The notes: a model not told the origin generated them from the sequence alone. Positions 6,881-15,832 are shown, counted from the first letter of the stretch. The stretch: 64,000 bases of DNA from Gp6-AA40 sp036274155 (GCA_036274155.1 DASUGH010000191.1:11213-75212), one strand, 5' to 3'. Made by a program: numbers and translations.

Positions 6881-9484
6881 ATGTTTCGCAGATTTCTGAT
6901 GATTGCCGTCGTCTTCGTTTCAGCGCTGCCGCGAATCGCGACAGCGCAGGAGAACGTCGCTGCGCTCAGCGGCGTCGTTCGTGACCAGCAGGGGCGCGCC
7001 ATCCCGGGCGCGATCGTTCAGGTCATCAACGAAGACAGCCGTGCCGCTGTCGAAGCGGTGAGCAACGAGCTCGGGGCGTACGAGGTTGCCGCCCTCGCCG
7101 GTGGCCGGTATCGCATCGAGACGAGGCTCGATGGCTTCGAAGCCGCCGTCCGCCCGATCGTCGTGGTCGTCGGCGAACCGCTGACGATCGACGTCACGCT
7201 GTCGCCGGCGAAGTTCACCGAGGGCGTGGTCGTCACCGCCCGGCGCGTTGAAGAAGTCGCGCAGGAAGTGCCCATCCCCGTGTCGGTCCTCGACGGCGGC
7301 GTTGTCGCCAATGCCGGCGCGTTCAACGTGAACCGCGTCAAAGAGCTGATTCCAACCGTTCAGTTCTACTCGTCGAATCCACGCAACTCGGCGGTCAACA
7401 TCCGCGGCATCGGCTCGCCGTTCGGCCTGACGAACGACGGCATCGAACCAGGCGTCGGGATGTACGTCGACGGCGTCTTCTACGCACGGCCGGCGGCCGC
7501 CACCCTCGATTTCCTCGACGTGGAGCGCGTGGAGGTGCTGCGCGGACCGCAGGGCACGCTCTTCGGCAAGAACACGACCGCTGGCGCCATCAACGTGACC
7601 AGCCGCAAACCGACCTTCACGACACAAACCGATTTCGAGCTCGCGTACGGCAGCTACGATTTCGTCCAGGCGAAGGGCTCGATCTCGGGCCCCTTCAGCG
7701 AGAAGGTCGCCGGGCGACTCTCGTTTTCGGGGACCGGACGGGAAGGATTCCTCTTCAATACGACGACGCGGGAGCACACGAACAGTCTCAACAACCTCGG
7801 GATCCGCGGACAGGTGCTGCTCGCCCCGACGAAGCGCCTGGCGATCACCGTCGCCGTCGATCACACGCGGCAACGTCCGGACGGCTACGCGCAGGTGATT
7901 GCCGGCGTCGCTCCGACGCTGCGCCCTGCCAACCGGCAGTACGCGGCCATAGCCTCGGATCTCGGCTACGCCGCCCCGAGCGCGAACGCCTTCGACCGGC
8001 TCGTGGACACGGACACGACGTGGCAGTCGAACCAGGACCTTGGCGGCGCCTCGGCGACCGTCGATTGGACGCTTCCGAAGGGCCGGCTCACGTCGGCGAC
8101 CTCGTGGCGGTACTGGAACTGGAATCCATCGAACGATCGCGACTTCATCGGACTGCCTGTGACGACGATCTCGGCCGCGCCGTCCACGCAGCGGCAGTGG
8201 ACTCAGGAAGTTCGCTATGCGGGCGATCTGTCGTCGCGGGTCAGCGTGGTCGGCGGCCTCTTCGCGTTCAGTCAGTCACTCCGTTCCGATCCGTCCTTCA
8301 AGCAGGAGCAGGGCTCGGCCGCGGCGCGCTTCCTCCTCGCGCCGGGCGCGGCCGCCTCGACGCCGGGCTTGCTCGACGGGTACGGCTTCAACCAGTTTCT
8401 CGACTTCGAGAACGTCAGCGCGGCGCTCTTCGGTCAGCTGGAGTGGTCGATCACCGATCGCCTGCGCGTGCTTCCGGGTCTGCGGTTCAACTACGACTGG
8501 AAGAAGGTCGACTTCGATCAGCAGGTCTACGGCGGGCTGCAGACGGCCGACCCGGCGTTGATCGCGTTGAAGCTGTCGGTGCTGGCGCCGCAGGCGTACA
8601 AGACTGATGTGGACGACACGAACACTTCCGGCCAGGTGACGCTGGCGTATCGCATTGCGCACAGCGTGAACACCTATGCGACCTACTCGACCGGCTTCAA
8701 GTCGGTCGGCCTCAACCTGAACGGCGTGCCGACCGACGCGCAGGGCGCGCCGATCCTGTCGGCTGCCACCGTCAAGCCCGAAGACGTTCGTCACATCGAG
8801 CTTGGCGTGAAGACCGAGCCGCGCCGCGGCACGACCGCCAATTTCACCGTCTTCGACACCGAGATCCGCGACTATCAGACGCAGGTCGTGAACGCGCAGG
8901 TTGGTGTCCTGCGCGGCTATCTCGCCAACGCCGAGCAGGTGCGTGTGCGCGGCGCCGAGTTCGACGGCAACGCCCGGGTGAACAGCAGGTTGTCGTTCTA
9001 CGGCGCCGCCGCCTACACCGACGGCATCTACGTCTCGTTCCCCGATGCACCGCCGCCGCTCGAGGACACGGGCGGACCACAGGTCAAGGACATCTCCGGG
9101 TCGGTGCTGCCCGGCATCTCCCGGTGGGCGTTCTCGTTCGGCGGCGAATACGCGCACCCGGCGGCCATCGTTGGACACGAGGGAGAGTTCTTCGGCGGGC
9201 TCGATGGCAGCTACCGATCGGAGTTCTCCTCCAGCCCGTCGGCCTCGCGCTACATGATGGTGGATGGCTACAGCCTGCTCAACGGCCGCATCGGCTACCG
9301 GTGGAGCGGCGGCTGGTCGGTGTTCGTCTGGTCGCGCAATCTGCTGGACAGCCAGTATTTCGAGTTCCTCACGGCGCAGCCGGGCAACTCGGGCCTCTTC
9401 GTCGGATTGCCGGGAGATCCGCGAACGTTCGGCGTGACCGTGCGGGTAGGATTCCGCTCGTCGCGGCCGACGACGAACCCGTAG
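6881..9484 (+). CDS. TonB-dependent outer-membrane receptor with carboxypeptidase-regulatory-like N-domain
   Basis: An 867-residue outer-membrane gated barrel. The ATG at 6881 opens a signal peptide ending near ATAQE. Residues about 30-110 are a carboxypeptidase-regulatory-like beta-sandwich (LSGVVRDQQGRAIPGAIV), the domain common in Acidobacteriota and Bacteroidota receptors. A plug domain follows with NIRGIG and the DVERVEVLRGPQGTLFGKN block (about residues 205-230). The rest is a barrel ending in an aromatic-rich strand (VTVRVGF). The substrate is unknown; the FecA/siderophore-like plug (GRNTTAGAINV-type motif) is compatible with siderophores, cobalamin or plant-derived ligands. An in-frame ATG at 6848 is possible but spoils the signal peptide. 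Confidence 0.9.
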   Translation: MFRRFLMIAVVFVSALPRIATAQENVAALSGVVRDQQGRAIPGAIVQVINEDSRAAVEAVSNELGAYEVAALAGGRYRIETRLDGFEAAVRPIVVVVGEPLTIDVTLSPAKFTEGVVVTARRVEEVAQEVPIPVSVLDGGVVANAGAFNVNRVKELIPTVQFYSSNPRNSAVNIRGIGSPFGLTNDGIEPGVGMYVDGVFYARPAAATLDFLDVERVEVLRGPQGTLFGKNTTAGAINVTSRKPTFTTQTDFELAYGSYDFVQAKGSISGPFSEKVAGRLSFSGTGREGFLFNTTTREHTNSLNNLGIRGQVLLAPTKRLAITVAVDHTRQRPDGYAQVIAGVAPTLRPANRQYAAIASDLGYAAPSANAFDRLVDTDTTWQSNQDLGGASATVDWTLPKGRLTSATSWRYWNWNPSNDRDFIGLPVTTISAAPSTQRQWTQEVRYAGDLSSRVSVVGGLFAFSQSLRSDPSFKQEQGSAAARFLLAPGAAASTPGLLDGYGFNQFLDFENVSAALFGQLEWSITDRLRVLPGLRFNYDWKKVDFDQQVYGGLQTADPALIALKLSVLAPQAYKTDVDDTNTSGQVTLAYRIAHSVNTYATYSTGFKSVGLNLNGVPTDAQGAPILSAATVKPEDVRHIELGVKTEPRRGTTANFTVFDTEIRDYQTQVVNAQVGVLRGYLANAEQVRVRGAEFDGNARVNSRLSFYGAAAYTDGIYVSFPDAPPPLEDTGGPQVKDISGSVLPGISRWAFSFGGEYAHPAAIVGHEGEFFGGLDGSYRSEFSSSPSASRYMMVDGYSLLNGRIGYRWSGGWSVFVWSRNLLDSQYFEFLTAQPGNSGLFVGLPGDPRTFGVTVRVGFRSSRPTTNP

Positions 9485-9587
9485 AGGATGATGCTGAATG
9501 CCGAGTGCCGAACGCTGAAAGGACAGCCGGCATTCGGCAGCGAGTGTCCGCCGTCGCTGTCGAGTGGCACAATGAGTCGAGCTCAGC

Positions 9588-9920
9588 GTGCGCCACCCGC
9601 CCCAGACTCGCGACGTCGTAGTCCTCCTCTCCGCCCTGACCGCGACCGCGTCGGTCACGGCGCTGCTCGCCTTCAACTTCTTCTTCCTGCCTCCGGTCGG
9701 CGCCCTGACGATTGCCGACCCGCAGAACTGGATTGCGCTCGCCGCGTTCGTGATCGTCGCGATGATCGCCAGTCACCTGTCGGCTGCCGCCCAGGCGCGG
9801 GCGCGTGAGGCCATCTGGGGACCGCACGCCGCCGACCAGCCCGAGCATCTCCGCGTGCTCGTCGGCACGCTGCGAAAGAAAATAGAGCCGCCGAATCGCG
9901 CTGACTTCGAATGCCGCTGA
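9588..9920 (+). pseudogene. Fused kdpD/kdpE remnant
   Basis: A 110-residue frame made of two unrelated pieces. Residues about 8-66 match the DUF4118 membrane region of KdpD-type kinases (LLAFNFFFLPPVGALTIADP and then SAAAQARAREA). At residue about 70 it changes abruptly to the end of a KdpE/OmpR-type winged helix (IWGPHAADQPEHLRVLVGTL, then RKKIEP) and stops early, before the usual GYRF end. The kinase core and the receiver are missing. The simplest reading is an in-frame internal deletion of about 2 kb in an old kdpDE pair. It overlaps the start of the following transporter gene by 10 bases. It might still be expressed as a small membrane protein. Confidence 0.6.
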
Positions 9921-12900
9921 CGCCGCCGACACGCCCGCGCCGACCCATCCGGGTCAACCTGTCGTCGACGGCGCTGCTGCCATTCGTGTCGGTATGGAAG
10001 GCGGCGGCGCTCGCCGTCGCCGAGCTCGGCGTACCCGCCTTTCTGATCTCCGGGGTCGCCGCTGCCGCGCTCGGCGGCTCCGCGCCGTGGTTCGTCCTGG
10101 TGGCGGCGGTGGTCGTCGGGCTGGCGCGCGCGGCCGATATCGAAAGCTGGGGTCTGCTGATTCCAGGCGGATTCATCGGCTCGGCCAGGCGCGCCCTCGG
10201 TGGGCGAGTCGCTCATGCCGCTGCCGCAGCGGCACTCGTCGAGCGTCTGCTGCTCGCCGCCCTCGCCGCCGTGCTGATCGGGCACTACACCGTCGGCCTG
10301 GTCATCACGGTCCCCGCCAGCGGACGCCTCACGCGCTTCGCGGGCCCCGAAGATCTCGCGAACATCATCGCGGTGTTCTTCGTCGGTCTGCTCTGGATCC
10401 GTGCCCGGCTCGGTCGCGGTCTGAGCCGGGACACGCTGGCCAGGGGCATCTGGGCAGGGGTCGGGATCCTCCTGGCGGTGATGGTCTGGGGTGTGGTCAC
10501 TCTCGTCCGCTCAGGATTGCCGGTTGCCGACGCGCTGGCGTCGGGTCCGCCGCTGATCTCCGCGACTGGCCGGCCGCCTGTTGACCTGGCGCTGACGCTT
10601 CTTCTTGGATTCGCCCTGACGCTTCCAGTGGTCGGCGGCGGCGAGGCGCTGGCCCGTTCAGCCCACGAGTTCAGGCCGCCTCGCATCACCGCACTCCGGC
10701 GGATCAGCCGATTGACCTGGCTGTTCACGCTGGCGATCACGGTCGTCAGCAGCTTCCTCTTCACCCTGCTCGTTCCGGAAGGCGAGCGGCTCGCCTCTAT
10801 CAATGCGCCGCTCGAGGCGCTGACGCCGTACCTGTCCGGTCCCGTCTGGCTGCGTAACGTTGCCGGCCTGGCTGTCACGACGGCGGCAGTGCTGATGCTG
10901 CTTCCTGCCCTCGACGCCGCACTCGCGGATACCGAACGCATGCTGCAGCGATGGTCGACCGACGGCCTGCTCCCTTCGGGGCTCGGCGCGATGCACATCC
11001 GGTTCGGCACGCCGGCACGAGCCGTCGATGTCACGGTGATCGTGGCGATCCTGACCATTCTGGTGAGCGGCGGACGCGTCACCTGGCTGGCTCGCGCCTA
11101 TGGAATCGGCGCCGCTGTCATGCTGCTGCTGAAGGTCGCCACGCTCGCTCGGCTGCGCCAGACCTGGCGCGACCCCCGGCCGTTCACGACGCCGCTCAAC
11201 CTCCGACTCGGTCGCCGCCAGTTCCCCCTCGGACTGCTCGCCGCCGGCGGCGCGGTCGGCATGGGCGCGCTGTCGCTGATCGCAGCCGGCAACGCGGCGG
11301 CGATCTCGGCGGCGGCGCTGATCGCCATCCTGGCTGCCTGGTTCGGACTACTCGACCGGCGTGCGACCGCCGCCGCGGCTGCAGAGACGCCGGAGACATT
11401 CGACCTGCTGCCGTCGGCCGAGCTCTCCCTCGATCAGATCCACGCGCGTCCCGGCAACGTGCTGGTGCCGGTTCGCAACCCGCACGCGCTGGGGCACGTC
11501 ACCGCCGCACTCAAAGCGGCGGGCGATCGCGATGTAGTCATCCTCACCGTCAGGCTCGTTGGCCTCGACGTCAACGGCGAAACGGCGGCCAGCACGGAAC
11601 CGACTGCGTACGAGCGCCGCCTGCTCTCCGACGTCGTCGCTCTCGCCGAGCGGCACCGACGCCCGATCCACCTCCTGATCGTGCCGGCGCGCAGCGTGCC
11701 GGAGGCGATCGTGGCGACGGTCGTGCGCCTCCGCTCCTCGGAGGTGTACGTGGGCGAGTCGGCCTCGCTCTCGTCGGCTGACCAGGCGCAGCTGCTCGGC
11801 GAGGCATGGGAGCAGGCTGACAAGCCTGCCGCCCTCGACGTGCGCCTCGTCGTTCACCATCGCAGCGGACGATCGGACCTGTATCACCTCGGCGCGCACC
11901 CGCCCTCGCTTTCACCCGCCGATCTCGACCTGATTCACCGCCTCTGGCTCGACGCGGTCAAGACCGTGGGGGCGCACGTGCACCACCACGACATCGTCAG
12001 GGCCGCACTTACGCAAATGGAACAGCAACTCACCGGACCTCAACGCGACGACGCGATCGCGGCGATCCGCGACGTGGCGCGACCGGCCGAAGAACTGGCG
12101 GCCATCGTGCACACGCGCGACTTCACGCGGCTGCGCGACATGCTGCGCAACCGCCACGCGAACGACGTCGCCAACCTGCTCACCAAGCTCGGCCTCGAAG
12201 ATCAGGTCGTGGTGTTCCGCGTGCTGCCCCGCAAGGATGCCGCGGCCGTCTTCGGATATCTCTCGCAGGACGACAAGGAAGCGCTGCTCAAGGCGATGGC
12301 GCAGGAGGACATCGCCGCGCTGCTGAACAACATGGCCCCGGACGATCGCACCCTGTTCCTCGAAGAGCTGCCCGCCGAGGTCACGCGGGAGTTGCTGGCG
12401 CTGCTCTCCCCGAGCGAACGGGCCGTCGCGGTGACGCTGCTCGGATATCCCGAGAAGTCGGTTGGCCGCCTGATGACACCGCACTACGTCGCGGTGCGCG
12501 AGAACTGGACGGTGCGCGAGGTGCTCGATTACGTGCGTGCGCACGGTCAGGACAGCGAGACCCTCAATGTCATCTACGTCGTCGACGACGGCGGGCTCCT
12601 GATCGACGATGTGCGGATTCGCGAGTTCCTGCTGGCGCCGCTCGACAAGCGGGTCAGCGAGCTGTCGGATCGCCGCTTCGTTGCCCTCAAGGCCAGCGAC
12701 AGCCAGGAAGACGCCGTGGGCGTATTCAGGCAGTACGACCGGACAGCGCTGCCGGTGACCGATACGACCGGGATGCTCATCGGCATCGTCACCATCGACG
12801 ACATGCTGGACGTGGCGGAAGCGACGGCCACGCGCGACATTCAGCGCATCGGCGGATCGGAAGCGCTCGACGAGCCGTACATCACCATCGGATTTGCGAC

Positions 12901-13447
12901 GATGGTGCGCAAGCGCGCCGGCTGGCTCACCGCGCTCTTCCTCGGCGAGATGCTCACGGCAACGGCAATGGGGGTGTTCGAAGCCGAGATCTCGAAGGCC
13001 GTCGTCCTTGCCCTGTTCGTGCCGCTCATCATCTCGAGCGGCGGCAACTCCGGGTCGCAGGCGGCCACGCTGGTGATTCGTGCGCTGGCACTCGGCGAAG
13101 TCAACATCAGCGACTGGTGGCGGGTGATGCGGCGCGAGATCCTGGCGGGGCTGGCGCTCGGCACCATCCTCGGCGCGATCGGGTTCCTGCGCATCGCGCT
13201 CTGGTCGGCGTTCTCGGACATGTATACGCAGCACTGGCTGCTGGTGGCAATCACCGTCGGCATCACGCTCGTCGGGGTGGTCATGTGGGGGACCCTCAGC
13301 GGATCGCTGATGCCGATCGTGATGAAGCGCCTCGGGTTCGATCCCGCGACGTCGTCGGCGCCGTTCGTGGCGACGCTCGTCGACGTGACCGGACTGGTGA
13401 TCTACTTCTCGGTGGCGCTGGTCGTGCTGCGGGGGACGTTGCTGTAG
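9911..13447 (+). CDS. APC-like permease - USP-like - MgtE magnesium transporter fusion
   Basis: A 1178-residue protein with three parts in one frame. Residues about 20-485 hold some twelve hydrophobic segments resembling amino-acid/potassium permeases of the APC superfamily. Residues about 497-680 are a soluble region resembling a universal-stress-protein domain (NVLVPVRNPHALGHVTAAL near 515). From about 690 onward a complete MgtE is seen: helical MgtE_N (about 700-840), two CBS modules (GRLMTPHYVAV near 851, LIGIVTIDDMLDV near 956) and five spans carrying the signature PLIISSGGNSGSQAATL near 1037. A normal MgtE is about 450 residues. The MgtE part should pass Mg2+; the permease substrate is unknown. 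No frameshift or stop separates the parts. Confidence 0.85.
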   Translation: MPLTPPTRPRRPIRVNLSSTALLPFVSVWKAAALAVAELGVPAFLISGVAAAALGGSAPWFVLVAAVVVGLARAADIESWGLLIPGGFIGSARRALGGRVAHAAAAAALVERLLLAALAAVLIGHYTVGLVITVPASGRLTRFAGPEDLANIIAVFFVGLLWIRARLGRGLSRDTLARGIWAGVGILLAVMVWGVVTLVRSGLPVADALASGPPLISATGRPPVDLALTLLLGFALTLPVVGGGEALARSAHEFRPPRITALRRISRLTWLFTLAITVVSSFLFTLLVPEGERLASINAPLEALTPYLSGPVWLRNVAGLAVTTAAVLMLLPALDAALADTERMLQRWSTDGLLPSGLGAMHIRFGTPARAVDVTVIVAILTILVSGGRVTWLARAYGIGAAVMLLLKVATLARLRQTWRDPRPFTTPLNLRLGRRQFPLGLLAAGGAVGMGALSLIAAGNAAAISAAALIAILAAWFGLLDRRATAAAAAETPETFDLLPSAELSLDQIHARPGNVLVPVRNPHALGHVTAALKAAGDRDVVILTVRLVGLDVNGETAASTEPTAYERRLLSDVVALAERHRRPIHLLIVPARSVPEAIVATVVRLRSSEVYVGESASLSSADQAQLLGEAWEQADKPAALDVRLVVHHRSGRSDLYHLGAHPPSLSPADLDLIHRLWLDAVKTVGAHVHHHDIVRAALTQMEQQLTGPQRDDAIAAIRDVARPAEELAAIVHTRDFTRLRDMLRNRHANDVANLLTKLGLEDQVVVFRVLPRKDAAAVFGYLSQDDKEALLKAMAQEDIAALLNNMAPDDRTLFLEELPAEVTRELLALLSPSERAVAVTLLGYPEKSVGRLMTPHYVAVRENWTVREVLDYVRAHGQDSETLNVIYVVDDGGLLIDDVRIREFLLAPLDKRVSELSDRRFVALKASDSQEDAVGVFRQYDRTALPVTDTTGMLIGIVTIDDMLDVAEATATRDIQRIGGSEALDEPYITIGFATMVRKRAGWLTALFLGEMLTATAMGVFEAEISKAVVLALFVPLIISSGGNSGSQAATLVIRALALGEVNISDWWRVMRREILAGLALGTILGAIGFLRIALWSAFSDMYTQHWLLVAITVGITLVGVVMWGTLSGSLMPIVMKRLGFDPATSSAPFVATLVDVTGLVIYFSVALVVLRGTLL

Positions 13448-13570
13448 GCCCGGGATCCGGGATCCGGGATCCGGGATCCGGAGTTCGGGATCCGGGGTTC
13501 GGGATCCGGGGTTCGGGATCCGGGGTCCGGGTCCGGGGTCCGGACTCAGGCTCAAGGCTCCGGACTCCGG
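13447..13570. repeat. Heptamer tandem repeat (GGGATCC/GGGGTTC)
   Basis: An array of seven-base units, mostly GGGATCC and GGGGTTC, starts right at the mgtE-fusion stop codon and lies between two convergent genes. It belongs to the same family as the arrays at 3856 and 16775. Confidence 0.75.
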
Positions 13571-13655
13571 GCTTCAGGCTTGGTAAGGCCGTCGCAAACC
13601 CGATCTCCTGCGCGCAAACCGGCAGTCACCGGCTCAACTCAGGTTCGCTCTGGGC

Positions 13656-14552
13656 TCAGTCCCAGCCAGACGACGAGTTCGGCGTAGCGCCTTCGAGCAC
13701 CGCCTCCGCCGCGTGCACCTGGCCGCCATACACCTTGAAGGCCTCGAACGTCACGAGCGCCTTGTCCGAGCCTGGCAACGACCCGGGGCCGAAGTCCAGG
13801 CGGAAGAGGACAGTCCCCATCTCCTCGTCGACGGCAACCAGCCGCTGCTTCACATTCGGCAGCGTCGGGATCCGCTGAGTCTTCATGTTCTCGCAGCTCG
13901 GCGGCTGGAAGGTGCATCCCGGGCCCGCCATGCGCATGCCGTTCTCGAAGCGATACGCCGTTGGTGAGAACGGGACATCGACCTTGACGAAGCTGCCGGC
14001 GCGAAGACCTGCCGGATACCGCCCCGCGATCTCGACCATCTGATCGCGCGGCATGACTTCCGACTTCTGCGGCCGGTAGGTCATCGCCGGCGTCGGTTCC
14101 TTCAGGTTGTCGGGGGCAAACAACACGCCCTCAGCACGGTTGCGCACGACCATCGTCTCGATCTCGCTGATCCTGCGGTCGACCACCTTGAGCCTGGCGG
14201 CAAAGAGCACCGGCGCGCCGTTCTCCTCGAAGACGGTGTGCACCGCGGCCATCCCCGTCTGCACGTCGATGAAGTCCACCCGGTAGGGCCGCAGCTTCGA
14301 GGCGGTCTTCCAGAGACCCTCACCGGGCTTCATCTCCACCGTGTCCTCGGTGAACCGCACCTTGTCAGAGAGCGGCAGCGTCTTCGTATCGTGCGCGACA
14401 ACGGCATTCAGGTACTGCGTCATGATGTCGGCGAGACACTGGCGATCGCAGCGGGCGCTCTGTGCCTGCAGGACGCTGTCTGCCGGCAGCCCGATTCCGA
14501 GGACGGCCGCTCCAAGTCCGGCGATGAAGGCGCCCCTGATCCATGTACGCAT
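13656..14552 (-). CDS. Secreted protein of unknown function (paralogue of the 23196-24224 product)
   Basis: A 298-residue protein with an N-terminal signal peptide ending near LQAQS. The ATG at 14552 has GGAG at good spacing; an earlier in-frame start at 14576 is weaker. The mature start CDRQCLADIMTQYLNAVVAHD, the FTEDT block and the RLKVVDRRISEIETMVVRN block resemble a SnoaL/NTF2-like fold, and all three recur in the paralogue at 23196-24224. No catalytic motif was recognised. Two Cys pairs (CDRQC near the start, C...C near residue 215) may form disulfides. Confidence 0.65.
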   Translation of the reverse strand: MRTWIRGAFIAGLGAAVLGIGLPADSVLQAQSARCDRQCLADIMTQYLNAVVAHDTKTLPLSDKVRFTEDTVEMKPGEGLWKTASKLRPYRVDFIDVQTGMAAVHTVFEENGAPVLFAARLKVVDRRISEIETMVVRNRAEGVLFAPDNLKEPTPAMTYRPQKSEVMPRDQMVEIAGRYPAGLRAGSFVKVDVPFSPTAYRFENGMRMAGPGCTFQPPSCENMKTQRIPTLPNVKQRLVAVDEEMGTVLFRLDFGPGSLPGSDKALVTFEAFKVYGGQVHAAEAVLEGATPNSSSGWD

Positions 14553-14597
14553 TGATCCTCCAGCTCGACGCGACACTATACCTGACAGGCCTCGCAG

Positions 14598-14651
14598 AAC
14601 CGAGCTTCAGCTCGGTTGGACGGCGTCGCAGAACCGAGCTTTAGCTCGGTT
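14598..14651. repeat. Two AACCGAGCT..AGCTCGGTT palindromes
   Basis: Perfect or near-perfect 20-base palindromes at 14598-14617 and 14632-14651, separated by 14 bases. The second begins within the vapC stop codon region and may act as a terminator. The same word, also in a pair, occurs at 33679-33727. Confidence 0.6.
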
Positions 14652-15057
14652 AGTAACCAATCACACGCAGACCCGGCACCCGCGAAAAGTCTTTGACATT
14701 CGCGGTGATGAGCGGCGCGTCGTCGAGGATGGCGGCGGTCGCGATCAGCAGGTCCATCGTCGCAATGGTCTGGCGCCGGCGCTGGATGGCGGAGAGCAGC
14801 CGCGCATACGCCGGCGCGAACTGCTCGTCGGGATAGCGGATGAGGAGCCCTGCAAACAACCGATCGAGCTCCTCGTGCTCGACGATCGGCGTGCGCGCGA
14901 GCTCGGCTCCGGCCCGCAGTTCGCACAGCACGTGCACCGACACACCGAGGATCTCTCCGTCGTCTACGAGCTCGAGGGCCTCGAAGGCCGGGCCCGGGCG
15001 CTCGCGCGCACGCTCGCGCTGCACGTCGATCAGCAGCGAGCTGTCGAGATGGGTCAC
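14650..15057 (-). CDS. vapC: PIN-domain toxin, VapC type
   Basis: A 135-residue PIN-fold ribonuclease. The acidic set expected for metal binding is present: the first Asp in HLDSSLLID, Glu in HVLCELRAG, Asp in TMDLLIATAAI and the last Asp in NVKDF. VapC toxins cut tRNA or rRNA; the target here is unknown. The GTG start at 15057 overlaps the antitoxin stop as GTGA, so the pair is coupled. The open frame continues upstream over the antitoxin gene in another frame and is not real. The gene ends in the palindromic repeat at 14632-14651. Confidence 0.85.
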   Translation of the reverse strand: MTHLDSSLLIDVQRERARERPGPAFEALELVDDGEILGVSVHVLCELRAGAELARTPIVEHEELDRLFAGLLIRYPDEQFAPAYARLLSAIQRRRQTIATMDLLIATAAILDDAPLITANVKDFSRVPGLRVIGY

Positions 15058-15287
15058 CGGACGACCGCGCGCGCCGGATGCCGGCGCCGATCGCGAACCT
15101 GCCGCTCCATGGCGTCGAGCGCGTCGCTGCCGACACGAACCGTCCTGACGAGATCGCGAAAGCGACCAGCCGTCGGCTGACGGCCGAAGTGCGCCTTGAT
15201 CACCTGCGAAAACGACTGACCCGCTGTCTTGTGCGCGGCAAGCAGTCCGTACGCCTCGACGTCGATCGTGATGGTCTTCACGGCCAT
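15054..15287 (-). CDS. vapB: Antitoxin, VapB type
   Basis: A 77-residue protein starting MAVKTITIDVEAYGLLAAHK, with FSQVIKAHFG following, the form of VapB-like antitoxins that bind DNA through their N-terminus and cover the toxin with their C-terminus. The ATG at 15287 was preferred over a GTG five codons upstream because the N-terminal ITIDVEAY strand is then at the usual distance. It is immediately upstream of vapC and overlaps it by 4 bases. Confidence 0.8.
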   Translation of the reverse strand: MAVKTITIDVEAYGLLAAHKTAGQSFSQVIKAHFGRQPTAGRFRDLVRTVRVGSDALDAMERQVRDRRRHPARAVVR

Positions 15288-15307
15288 GCACTTATCGTGC
15301 ACTTATC
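15287..15307. promoter_or_regulatory. Direct repeat at the vapB start, candidate autoregulatory operator
   Basis: The ten-base word TGCACTTATC occurs twice, at 15287-15296 and 15298-15307, separated by one base and touching the vapB start codon. VapBC complexes repress their own promoters at such sites. Confidence 0.5.
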
Positions 15308-15577
15308 CAATCGGCATGTCAACCTCGCCACGGCTCTGAGCCGCGGAGCCATCCTCCTTTCGTGCCGCCTCGACAGTCGCCGTGACCGTGTCGATCAGCT
15401 TCCGGTTCGTCGGTCCGAGCTGACTGCCCGGCGGAATTGGCGGCGTCGTATCCCATACCGCGAGAGCCGTGAACGGAAATAGCCGGGCGACCTGAAACGC
15501 CAGGATCCGGAGACTCTGGGGGCGCGGGTTCCGGGTTGCCTTTAGCGAGCGCAAGAGGCCACCACGAGCCGAAGGGT

Positions 15578-15606
15578 TTGGCGTTTCGCCCTACTGCAGG
15601 TAAGAT
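15578..15606 (+). promoter_or_regulatory. Sigma-70-like promoter of a small RNA
   Basis: TTGGCG (15578-15583) and TAAGAT (15601-15606) are separated by exactly 17 bases, each matching four of six consensus bases. The predicted start near 15612-15614 coincides with the first base of the closing stem of the RNA described next. A small GGCG-TTT-CGCC hairpin overlaps the -35. Confidence 0.4.
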
Positions 15607-15611
15607 CTGAA

Positions 15612-15775
15612 GGTCGTGACCGGCCTGCTCTGCCCCTGTCGTTGCGAGTGCTGTTGTAGCAGGACCCTCGGGGTCCCCGCGGCGACGGTCTGGCTTTTTG
15701 GGTAATCACGAACGCAGAGCCCAACAACACGATGCCGATCGAAGCCCGGGGATGAAACCCGGGCTTTTGTGTTTT
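15612..15775 (+). ncRNA. Structured RNA of about 160 nt, 6S-like shape or cysD leader
   Basis: Nested pairing forms one long rod: 614-618 with 728-732, 627-632 with 715-720, 638-646 with 678-686 (nine pairs, two G-U) and a tip hairpin 662-667 with 671-676 (add 15000 to each). A large asymmetric bubble (5 nt against 28 nt) sits in the middle and a perfect terminator follows. A closing stem, central bubble and terminal stem are the outline of 6S RNA. Because cysD starts only about 60 bases after the terminator, a transcription-attenuating leader is equally possible. I do not recognise a SAM, cobalamin or other known riboswitch. Confidence 0.45.
15742..15775 (+). terminator. Rho-independent terminator
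   Basis: AAGCCCGGG (15742-15750) pairs perfectly with CCCGGGCTT (15758-15766) across a seven-base loop, followed by TTGTGTTTT. It ends the structured RNA and lies 58 bases before the cysD start. Confidence 0.75.
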
Positions 15776-15832
15776 CAGGGCTGCCGCAGACGAAACGAGC
15801 CGAGGTTGCCCCGAGCAACGGTCTAACAGATC

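Noticed and set aside
15541..15832. SAM riboswitch ahead of cysD
   Set aside because: The conserved SAM-I core and its kink-turn were not found; the paired elements give a simple rod instead.
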